Positions 5,484 to 10,930 of a stretch of 10,930 nt of DNA are shown here, piece after piece. Each line of letters starts with the position of its first letter. Position 1 is the stretch's first letter. This DNA comes from Hyphomicrobiales bacterium (GTDB lineage: Bacteria > Pseudomonadota > Alphaproteobacteria > Rhizobiales > JAJFHC01), in NCBI GenBank assembly GCA_021775835.1, contig JAJFHC010000304.1, positions 1 through 10,930 of the forward strand, given 5' to 3'. The notes below the pieces were generated by a model, which was not told where the DNA came from, did no database searches, and saw only the letters and a list, made by a program, of their open reading frames with translations. A program made the translations under genes and the position numbers.

Positions 5484-7943
5484 TTAGGCTTTCAGACGTG
5501 CGTTGGATGGATCATAGAAATGAGGCCGAACGCAAAGGGCTGCACAGGGACGTCCGAGAACTTCAATCGTGAAGCTGTCTCCCAGACCGCCCGCGCCATT
5601 TTCCACATAGCCCAAGGCTATGCGCTTGCCGGTGCGGCAGCCAAATGCAGCCGATGTTACATACCCCACCACCTTGCCGTCCCTGGTGATCGGGTCGCTG
5701 GGCATTGCGTCTGCGTCTGCGTCTGCACTCTCAAGCTCAAAGCCAAAGAAGCACCACTCAGGGTCCTGGCCCGCCATCTCTCGGGCCGCCTCTTGGCCAA
5801 TGAACGGGGCTTTATCCAGGGCAACGAACTTCTCCAGGCCTGCATCAAAGGGCGTGTATTCGCTGCCGAAGTCAGCGCCCCATCCGTGATAGCCCTTTTC
5901 GACACGCATTATGTTGAGGGCATAGGAGCCAAAGTCGCGCAGGCCGACTGCGGCGCCCGCCTCGCTGATGGCCGCATATAAATCTGGAAGATCTGAGGAG
6001 CGCGCATGGATCTCCCACCCAAGCTCTCCCACATAGGAAACCCGCATGGCGATGACAGGCGTGCCGGCAATCTCGATTTCGTGGACCGACATCCATGGCT
6101 GGGCCTGCGGCGACAGATCAGCGGTGGTGAGGCCGGCGAGGAGCGCGCGCGACTTGGGCCCCATGACCATGAGCGCGCCATCAAACTCTGAACCTTGACG
6201 CAAGATCACTGACCCGTCGTCAGGACAATGCGCACGCAGCCAGTCATAATCGCGATCAACCGCCAATGTGGGCCCGCACAGCAGGAAGCGGTCTGCGGCA
6301 AGACGGGCAATCGTGGCCTCCGACCAAAGCCGGCCCTTGGGCGTGAGCATGTAGGAGAGCCTGACCCGGCCAACCCCTGGCAGCTTGCCGCAAAACACAT
6401 GCTCAAGAAACGCCGCTGCCTCTGGCCCCTCAACCTCAAACTTGGTGAACCCGCCGTGGTCCATGATGCCCACACCATCACGCACGGCTTCACATTCCGC
6501 CCGCACTGCATCGCGCCAGGGTTCGTCATCACGGAAGCTCAAATGGCCATAGCCGTCTGCCGGCGGAACGTGCGGTTTGCCGTCTGGTTCAAACCAGAAG
6601 GCCCGTTCCCAGCCGCCAATCTGGCCGAACACGGCGCCCTTGGCTTGCAACGTGTCATACAGGGGCGTGCGGTTGACCGGGCGCGCAGACTGCAGAATGC
6701 GGTGAGGATAGGAGATGGCATATTGCAGACCATAATGCTCCGAGGCCCGTGCTTGGGCGTAGGCGCTGTCGGCCCAGACTCCAAAGCGCCGTGGGTCCCA
6801 GGCTGAAAGATCCCATTCGGTTTCACCCTCGGTGATCCACTCTGTCATGGCTTTGCCAATCGCAGCAGAATGGGTGATGCCAATCTGGACGCCGGTGGCC
6901 TGATAGAAGTTCGCCAGGCCCGCCGCAGGCCCAACCAGAGGCAAGGCATCAGGGGCATAGGCAATCGGCCCGTTGACGCAGCGCTGAACCCCGGCCTCGC
7001 CCAGCAACGGCACATGGGAGACGGTTTCCTCCAGCACCTCTGCAATGTCATCGAGACTATCAGGGAAAAGCTGATGGGCGAATGCATCCGGCGGCCCGTC
7101 CGGCCAAGCGGCCCGGCCGTCATGCGCGTAGGATCCCAACAGGAAGCTCGAGCGTTCGCGGCGCAAATAGAACCGGATGTCCGGATCTCGCACCAGGGGA
7201 AACACCGTCTGATCGTTCTCAAGCTGGTCCAACGCCTCGGTGACCAGATATTGATGCTCCAGGGTGGTCACCGGCACAGCGGCACCGGCAAGCTGTGCGA
7301 CTTGGGCTCCGTAAAATCCCGCCGCGTTGATCACGATCTCGCAACTGACCGTTCCCTTGTCCGTCTCCACCTGCCACCCGCGGTCGGCGGTTTGGGAAAG
7401 CCCGACCACTTTGGTGAAACGGGCAATCTCCGCGCCCTTGTCGCGCGCGCCCTTCGCCAGCGCCTGGGTGAGCTGGCTTGGGTCGATGTCGCCCTCATAG
7501 GGATCATGGATCCCGCCGATTACCCCGCCCGGCCTGTCAGCGTGCGCTTTGTAATAGGGATGCATCGCCTCCATATCTGCTGGAGTGATCATCGCCAACT
7601 CAAACCCGGCAGACTTGGAAACACCAACCAGGTGGCGGAACAAATCCATCCGCTCTTCCGTGTGAGCTGGCCAGAAGGCGCCCGTGTGCCGGTAGGTGAT
7701 GGGCACGCCCACCTTGTCGCCAAGCTCCTTGTAGAGCGCCCAGGCATAGTTGCCGGCCCGCATACCCAGCCAGCTTGTGGCATAGGTGGGGATGTTGCCA
7801 GCCGCGTGCCAGGTTGAGCCGGAGGTCAACTCATCGCGCTCGATGAGCAAAGTGTCGGTGATCCCGGCCTCTGCCAAATGATAGAGAATGGAGGTGCCGA
7901 CGGCGCCCCCGCCAATCACAACAACCCGGGCGTGATCGCGCAT
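5484..7943 (-). CDS. dimethylglycine/sarcosine dehydrogenase-like FAD protein with GcvT half
   Basis: This 819-residue, two-part enzyme resembles dimethylglycine dehydrogenase and sarcosine dehydrogenase. Residues about 6-365 form the FAD-binding amine-oxidase (DAO) half with VVVIGGGAVG at 7-16. In mammalian relatives the His of the conserved GSTWHAAG (here 42-49, His46) carries covalent FAD. A short FAO_M-type linker covers about 370-425. Residues about 428-705 match GcvT, with SYVGELGWEIH at 636-646 and MRVEKGYHGWG at 679-689, followed by a GcvT C-terminal barrel to about 810. The family oxidises N-methyl groups of glycine derivatives, and the GcvT half hands formaldehyde equivalents to tetrahydrofolate. 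It is the last gene of the operon, starting two bases after the previous stop with no good ribosome binding site, so translation is probably coupled. An acidic alanine repeat at 740-746 comes from a DNA hexamer repeat. The exact amine is unknown. Confidence 0.9.
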   Translation of the reverse strand: MRDHARVVVIGGGAVGTSILYHLAEAGITDTLLIERDELTSGSTWHAAGNIPTYATSWLGMRAGNYAWALYKELGDKVGVPITYRHTGAFWPAHTEERMDLFRHLVGVSKSAGFELAMITPADMEAMHPYYKAHADRPGGVIGGIHDPYEGDIDPSQLTQALAKGARDKGAEIARFTKVVGLSQTADRGWQVETDKGTVSCEIVINAAGFYGAQVAQLAGAAVPVTTLEHQYLVTEALDQLENDQTVFPLVRDPDIRFYLRRERSSFLLGSYAHDGRAAWPDGPPDAFAHQLFPDSLDDIAEVLEETVSHVPLLGEAGVQRCVNGPIAYAPDALPLVGPAAGLANFYQATGVQIGITHSAAIGKAMTEWITEGETEWDLSAWDPRRFGVWADSAYAQARASEHYGLQYAISYPHRILQSARPVNRTPLYDTLQAKGAVFGQIGGWERAFWFEPDGKPHVPPADGYGHLSFRDDEPWRDAVRAECEAVRDGVGIMDHGGFTKFEVEGPEAAAFLEHVFCGKLPGVGRVRLSYMLTPKGRLWSEATIARLAADRFLLCGPTLAVDRDYDWLRAHCPDDGSVILRQGSEFDGALMVMGPKSRALLAGLTTADLSPQAQPWMSVHEIEIAGTPVIAMRVSYVGELGWEIHARSSDLPDLYAAISEAGAAVGLRDFGSYALNIMRVEKGYHGWGADFGSEYTPFDAGLEKFVALDKAPFIGQEAAREMAGQDPEWCFFGFELESADADADAMPSDPITRDGKVVGYVTSAAFGCRTGKRIALGYVENGAGGLGDSFTIEVLGRPCAALCVRPHFYDPSNARLKA
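5707..5726. repeat. hexanucleotide tandem repeat inside the flavoprotein gene
   Basis: Three perfect GCGTCT units plus GC encode, on the minus strand, the ADADADA run near residues 741-747 of the flavoprotein. The unit length keeps the frame, so gain or loss of a unit would only lengthen or shorten a surface loop in the GcvT C-terminal region. Confidence 0.85.
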
Positions 7944-7945
7944 GG

Positions 7946-8650
7946 TCAGTGCTCGGAAAAGAGGCGGCCGTAGCCTTGCAGTTTATCGTCGATGCCGATA
8001 GCGCGCAGGGTTTGCCAGTAGACTGCCGCGTTGCAAGCCACAATGGGTTTACCCAGTTCGGCTTCCAACTCGTCGATGATCGCCACCACCGGCAGCGCGG
8101 TGCCCACCTGCAAAATCGCATCGCACTCGCTCTTCGCGATGGCGCGGAACACCGCTTTGATGTCCTCAATTGGTGTCTCGCAGATGGCGGGCAGTGAGGG
8201 CGCTTCGGTGCCCTTGATGGCAACCACGTCGAAGCCGGCCTCTTCGGCGTTGGCCTTCACCACTTGGTCCACCTCGGCGTTGAACGGGGTAACAATGGCA
8301 ATCTTCTTCGCACCAAAGGCCTTAAGGCCAGCATGGTCAGCCTCGGAGGCATTGAACACGGGGATGCCGGTTGCAGACGCAATATCTGCGCAGCGGGCAG
8401 CAAGCTTGGTCACGCCGCCGGGTCCGGCATCTGTGGTCAGGCCAATGGCGAGGGCGGCCGGACCGCAGTCCATAAGCTTTTGAGCTTCATCCACCACATC
8501 GTCGGACACCGTGTCGCCGCCCAGCCGGAAGCGCTGCATTTGGTTGGTCACACCTGGTGGGCACAACAGCTCGAGCTCCGGCTGTACAACGGTGTTCATC
8601 GCCGGCGTCATAACACCGATAATAGCTCTGGGCGCGAGGGTGTCTGCCAT
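7946..8650 (-). CDS. Asp/Glu racemase / maleate isomerase / arylmalonate decarboxylase-fold protein lacking usual cysteines
   Basis: The 234-residue protein has the two-domain fold of maleate isomerase and arylmalonate decarboxylase. It opens with IGVMTPAMNTVVQPELELLCP, has GIPVFNASEADHAGLKAFGAKKIAIVTPF (about 95-123) linking the halves, and closes with GYGRLFSEH, very like the decarboxylase ending. Members normally use one or two cysteines. The first position, usually in a (C/G)TS loop after a hydrophobic strand, reads AIGLTTDAG (68-76). The second, LSCGG in the decarboxylase, reads ILQVGTALP (179-187), so Val182 stands where the catalytic Cys is expected. Cys206 in IVACNAAVYW is nearby but at a position where relatives usually have Ser or Ala. 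It may therefore be a different lyase or isomerase, or a non-catalytic binder. It starts four bases after the SRPBCC stop, with AAAGGA upstream. Fold is sure; activity is open. Confidence 0.8.
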   Translation of the reverse strand: MADTLAPRAIIGVMTPAMNTVVQPELELLCPPGVTNQMQRFRLGGDTVSDDVVDEAQKLMDCGPAALAIGLTTDAGPGGVTKLAARCADIASATGIPVFNASEADHAGLKAFGAKKIAIVTPFNAEVDQVVKANAEEAGFDVVAIKGTEAPSLPAICETPIEDIKAVFRAIAKSECDAILQVGTALPVVAIIDELEAELGKPIVACNAAVYWQTLRAIGIDDKLQGYGRLFSEH

Positions 8651-8654
8651 ATAG

Positions 8655-9089
8655 TCAGGTTCCTTTCAGGTAATCGTTTAAGCCTTGCATTCCGCCGATA
8701 TAGATGTCGTCACCGACGATTTTCTCCATGGCCTCAGCCTGGTCTTGTGCACAGCTAAATGTGCTCTCCCAGATGCCGAGGGTTTGTGCGCTGTGGGTGA
8801 TGGGCAAGAACCGATGAGTGGAGACATAGTCCTCCACCGGCAACGGGCTTTCCAGAATGTCGTAGGTATAGAAGTGTTCAAGGTCGGAGTGGGCGAGCAA
8901 AGTTTCCCGGAACACCGAGCCGTCCACAATACCCAGATGGCGTATCGACCCGGTTTCGCATGCATGCCCGCTCTCCATGTGCGCGGCCGCAACCCCCGGA
9001 TTCCAGTTGACCACTCCGTCAAATGCCCGCACGGCGGCCCAAACCTTTTCTACGGAGGCATTCAGGATCATGCTTCGGTAAACCTTCAT
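8655..9089 (-). CDS. SRPBCC-family (START-like fold) small protein
   Basis: This 144-residue product starts at the ATG 9089-9087 with AGGA seven bases upstream. It has the SRPBCC layout: first strand MKVYRSMILNASVEKVWAAV, a helix with FDGVVNWNPGV, then strands GSIRHLGIVDGS, FRETLLAHSDLEHFYTYDIL and LPVEDYVSTHRFLPI, and a final helix (EAMEKIVGDDIYIGGMQGLN). The Trp-Asn-Pro after the first helix and the ligand-pocket strands fit the plant-PR10/polyketide-cyclase-like branch. It differs from the SRPBCC protein at 3731-4198. Placed between a methyltransferase and a racemase-fold protein with gaps of 23 and 4 bases, it probably binds or processes an intermediate of the same pathway. No catalytic residue can be named with confidence. 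Confidence 0.85.
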   Translation of the reverse strand: MKVYRSMILNASVEKVWAAVRAFDGVVNWNPGVAAAHMESGHACETGSIRHLGIVDGSVFRETLLAHSDLEHFYTYDILESPLPVEDYVSTHRFLPITHSAQTLGIWESTFSCAQDQAEAMEKIVGDDIYIGGMQGLNDYLKGT

Positions 9090-9112
9090 GGAAATTTCCT
9101 TTGGTGTTCAAC

Positions 9113-10633
9113 TCAGCGCCCAGCCAAACAGATGGGCAGAGCCTGGCGGATCTTTTCTTCAGCGTTGCGCGAAAGATGACTTGGCTCATCGCCCGCAAGA
9201 ATCTCTGCCACACGCTCCTCAGCACGGTCCCAAATCGTCAGGCGGCCGGCATCAATCCAATCATCCACACCTTGTCGGTCGGCGAGGCGCGGATAGACAT
9301 AATCGGTCTTCATGCGCCGCAGTGTTGCGTCCTCTCCAAGATAGTGGCCTTCGCCATCCACCACCCGTTGGATCATCTCCACATCCAGTGCATCGTCGCT
9401 GATCTCAATGCCGCGCACCGAACGCAAGATGGCTCCACACATGTCATCGTCGATGACGAGAGCCTCTGGCGAGGCCACCATGATGGAGCCCAGCATGCCC
9501 ACCGAAAGATTGATCATGTTGGCGCCCGCATGGGCGGCCAGGGCCACGGTGTAGCCCTTCTCATAACCAGCTTGCGCATCGGCCACCTTGGCGTCGGTCA
9601 TGCCGGCAGACACGGTGGAGGGCAGTCCCATGTGCCGCAACAGTTGCGCAGCTGCGGCGCTCGCAATGGCCGCCTCCCCGCTGCCGCCAGACATGGCGCC
9701 GGTCCTCAGGTCAGAGATGAAAGGCATGAGCGCGTAGATGCAAGGCGAACCGGGCGAGATCAAATCCACCAGCATCAGGCCGGCTAAACTTTCAGCCAGA
9801 CCCTGGGCCAGCGCACCGGCGAGCGTGACCGGGCTCGTTGCGCCTGCCTGACCGGCTGAGCAGATTTGCGGGATCATGCCCTGGCGGATGCAAGCCTCCA
9901 GAACCGCGCAGCCTTCCGGCGCAAACCGCAAAGGGGGCACCACATGCACAATAACCCCCATACAGAACGGCCTCGCCCGGAAGGCTCCCTCACCGCCCAA
10001 GGCTGTGTCGAACATGGAAACGGCCGCATCCAAGTGCTGCGGGTCCGAGAAGCTCACGCCAATGGGTTTGCGCGTGGCCTTCATACAGGCGAAGGCGGTG
10101 TTCACATCAAGCGCCAAGGGATCGCTAAGGTCCCGAGCAATCACGGGGCGCACCCCATAGTGGATATTGTCGCACACATCCAACACCCGCATGAGTGCAT
10201 AAAGGTCCTGCAAGGTAGACTCGTGGAATTCTCCCTCACTGGTCTCCAAAATCTGCACGGCGGCACCGCCCGTGCCAATGTGGACGCCTCCACCGCCAAT
10301 GGTCAGGTCTTTGTCCTCAGAAAACCCTGGAAGTTCGACATTTTCAGGCGCCCGGCTAAGAGCGTCTTGAACCATGGAGCGGGGAAAGCACAACCGGGCG
10401 CGGTCATTCAGTCGCGCACCGTTCTTGATGGCTTGTTCACACAGGTTTGCAGGCGTGTCTGCGACTCCCACATCGCTGAGGATCGCAAATGCACTCTCGA
10501 CGATTTTTTCCACATCGCTCTGACGCAACGGAGACAGCATTCCGCCCACCGGCGGGCTTGCCGGAGGAGGCGTGGGCGCGCTCCTACGGCGGGCCTTGGC
10601 TCTTTCTGGTCGTGTTCCTATGTGCCCAGCCAA
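9113..10633 (-). CDS. MttB-superfamily (trimethylamine methyltransferase-like) protein, no pyrrolysine
   Basis: The best start is TTG at 10633-10631, seven bases after GGAGG (10645-10641), giving 506 residues; the frame extends upstream to 10693 without a better signal, and the first ATG, 31 codons in, would remove the basic stretch AKARRRS typical of this family. Family marks are AGATSPVTLAGALAQGLAE (263-281), MSGGSGEAAIASAAAAQLL, GLPSTVSAGMTDAKVADAQA (337-355), AHAGANMINLSVGMLGS and the closing GHYLGEDATLRRMKTDYVYP. MttB of methanogens has an in-frame amber codon read as pyrrolysine; none occurs here, so it belongs to the non-pyrrolysine branch that includes glycine betaine methyltransferase MtgB of Desulfitobacterium. 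That enzyme moves a methyl group to a corrinoid protein. No corrinoid protein is in the window. It leads the four-gene minus-strand operon, 23 bases before the SRPBCC gene. The substrate is probably a methylated amine or betaine. Confidence 0.88.
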   Translation of the reverse strand: MAGHIGTRPERAKARRRSAPTPPPASPPVGGMLSPLRQSDVEKIVESAFAILSDVGVADTPANLCEQAIKNGARLNDRARLCFPRSMVQDALSRAPENVELPGFSEDKDLTIGGGGVHIGTGGAAVQILETSEGEFHESTLQDLYALMRVLDVCDNIHYGVRPVIARDLSDPLALDVNTAFACMKATRKPIGVSFSDPQHLDAAVSMFDTALGGEGAFRARPFCMGVIVHVVPPLRFAPEGCAVLEACIRQGMIPQICSAGQAGATSPVTLAGALAQGLAESLAGLMLVDLISPGSPCIYALMPFISDLRTGAMSGGSGEAAIASAAAAQLLRHMGLPSTVSAGMTDAKVADAQAGYEKGYTVALAAHAGANMINLSVGMLGSIMVASPEALVIDDDMCGAILRSVRGIEISDDALDVEMIQRVVDGEGHYLGEDATLRRMKTDYVYPRLADRQGVDDWIDAGRLTIWDRAEERVAEILAGDEPSHLSRNAEEKIRQALPICLAGR

Positions 10634-10640
10634 TGCCGCG

Positions 10641-10645
10641 CCTCC
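10641..10645 (-). promoter_or_regulatory. Shine-Dalgarno site that decides the TTG start of the mttB-like gene
   Basis: On the minus strand GGAGG lies seven bases before TTG 10633-10631. It is the only good ribosome binding site near the N-terminus and supports the rare TTG start over the upstream TTG at 10693. Confidence 0.6.
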
Positions 10646-10663
10646 GCTCGATCTGTGCAAGCG

Positions 10664-10693
10664 ATGATAGGAGGAACTGGTGACTAAGCGCAA
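10664..10693 (-). promoter_or_regulatory. possible weak sigma-70 promoter of the minus-strand operon
   Basis: On the minus strand TATCAT (10669-10664, five of six consensus) is preceded, with an 18-base spacer, by TTGCGC (10693-10688, only three of six). Transcription from it would give a short leader of about 20-25 bases before the TTG start. The match is weak and could be chance. Confidence 0.22.
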
Positions 10694-10847
10694 CGGACAA
10701 GGCGCACTGGTCGTGGTGAATATTTTTCTTCAAGTGGCCAAGCAGATCGCACTGGGTCGCCTATGCTTTGGAGTCGTGATGTCCGGTTCGGGTCATTGGA
10801 CTAAACCGCTTTCGCGGTATTTTTCTGCGGCGTTTGGCGATGACTGA
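10680..10847 (+). CDS. possible 55-residue small ORF, unknown
   Basis: A GTG at 10680, five bases after AGGAGG (10669-10674), opens a 55-codon frame ending with TGA at 10845-10847. The product starts VTKRNGQGALVVVNIFLQVA and has a hydrophobic middle (GALVVVNIFL, LCFGVVMSG) and a polar end (SRYFSAAFGDD). It resembles nothing I recognise. The ribosome binding site is the main support. Against it, it diverges from the mttB-like gene with only 46 bases between starts, and a terminator-like hairpin (10805-10824) lies inside it. It may be a real small membrane peptide, the remnant of a gene cut by the insertion-sequence-like DNA to its right, or chance. Confidence 0.3.
   Translation: MTKRNGQGALVVVNIFLQVAKQIALGRLCFGVVMSGSGHWTKPLSRYFSAAFGDD
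10805..10824 (+). terminator. terminator-like hairpin with T-run
   Basis: ACCGC (10805-10809), loop TTTC and GCGGT (10814-10818) form a five-pair stem followed by A and five T residues. It has the form of a weak intrinsic terminator for plus-strand transcription and could shield the region to the right from readthrough. The stem is short, and no firm plus-strand gene ends just before it. Confidence 0.35.
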
Positions 10848-10930
10848 GTATTAACGGGCAGGTCTGCCCTGTGTTGAGATTTGGGTGCTTAAAACCTCAT
10901 CCAACACAGGGAGCAGACCCATGACGGATA
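10848..10930 (+). mobile_element. possible left end of an insertion sequence, cut by the window edge
   Basis: The last 80 bases contain a perfect short palindrome GGGCAGGTCTGCCC (10856-10869) and a long inverted repeat: GGTCTGCCCTGTGTTG (10861-10876) pairs with CAACACAGGGAGCAGACC (10902-10919) except for a two-base bulge, around a 25-base loop. An ATG with a GGGAGC-type upstream sequence follows at 10921. Inverted repeats directly ahead of a coding start at the edge of a catabolic operon are typical of a transposase leader, and the MTD start recalls IS256-family transposases. The family name is a guess, as only ten bases of coding sequence are present. Confidence 0.35.
10921..10930 (+). CDS. 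start of a gene running off the window, possibly a transposase
   Basis: ATGACGGATA opens a frame reading Met-Thr-Asp and continues beyond the window. The weak ribosome binding site CAGGGAG (10907-10913) lies seven bases upstream, inside the right arm of the inverted repeat, so the hairpin could limit translation as in many transposase genes. Product identity cannot be shown from three codons. Confidence 0.3.

Noticed and set aside
5707..5726. CRISPR-like or regulatory tandem repeat
   Set aside because: The units are perfect 6-mers without spacers and are explained by an in-frame coding microsatellite.
6870..7817. 315-codon open frame on the plus strand
   Set aside because: It lies wholly antisense to the well-supported flavoprotein gene, is rich in Arg, Gly and His as expected from the reverse of GC-biased codons, and has no recognisable motif.
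8264..8758. 164-codon plus-strand frame
   Set aside because: It spans the junction of two certain minus-strand genes and has shadow-like composition.
9023..9787. 254-codon plus-strand frame
   Set aside because: It is antisense to the ends of the SRPBCC and mttB-like genes, with low-complexity His/Gln/Arg composition and no family match.
9113..10633. pyrrolysine-containing trimethylamine methyltransferase
   Set aside because: The frame has no internal amber codon, so the pyrrolysine-dependent type is excluded even though the superfamily match is strong.
9866..10687. 273-codon plus-strand frame
   Set aside because: It mirrors the N-terminal half of the mttB-like gene, whose protein motifs are clear on the other strand.

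Overview
This window most likely comes from an alphaproteobacterium, probably a marine or soil heterotroph of the Rhodobacterales/Rhizobiales kind. The evidence is the style of the proteins (MttB-superfamily methyltransferase, dimethylglycine-dehydrogenase-like flavoprotein with a GcvT half, 3-hydroxyisobutyrate dehydrogenase) and a GC-rich coding bias in the right half. No rRNA, tRNA, CRISPR array or phage structural gene is visible, and the species cannot be fixed from the sequence.

Left part (1-4200, plus strand): the tail of a DsbA/2-hydroxychromene-2-carboxylate-isomerase-like protein; a SEC-C zinc-finger protein of unknown function (455-1240); a luciferase-like flavin monooxygenase (1500-2603) closely followed by a SnoaL/NTF2-like protein (2612-3007); then a transglutaminase-like protein (3055-3744) overlapping a small SRPBCC protein (3731-4198). 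These genes look like accessory or catabolic genes. The spacers between them are long and eroded, and they carry related repeats. A repeat of about 147 bp is present at 133-279 and again at 4309-4455, in direct orientation, bracketing the block from the SEC-C gene to the SRPBCC gene.

Right part (4614-10633): a plus-strand 3-hydroxyisobutyrate-dehydrogenase-type enzyme (4614-5480) converges, with only 3 bases between stop codons, on a tight minus-strand operon. In transcription order the operon encodes an MttB-family methyltransferase without pyrrolysine (10633-9113), an SRPBCC protein (9089-8655), a protein of the Asp/Glu racemase / maleate isomerase / arylmalonate decarboxylase fold that seems to lack both usual catalytic cysteines (8650-7946), and an 819-residue dimethylglycine/sarcosine-dehydrogenase-like flavoprotein with a folate-binding GcvT half (7943-5484). 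Gaps inside the operon are 23, 4 and 2 bases.

The inferred joint role of the operon is breakdown of an N-methylated, perhaps quaternary, compound. The MttB homologue would remove one methyl group, the flavoprotein would oxidise a further N-methyl or glycine-like group and pass the one-carbon unit to tetrahydrofolate, and the racemase-fold and SRPBCC proteins would act on or bind an intermediate. The substrate is not evident. No corrinoid protein, transporter or regulator lies inside the window.

Right edge (10694-10930): a possible 55-codon small ORF with a strong ribosome binding site diverges from the mttB-like gene. After it come inverted-repeat sequences and an ATG at 10921 that resemble the left end and transposase start of an insertion sequence cut off by the window edge.
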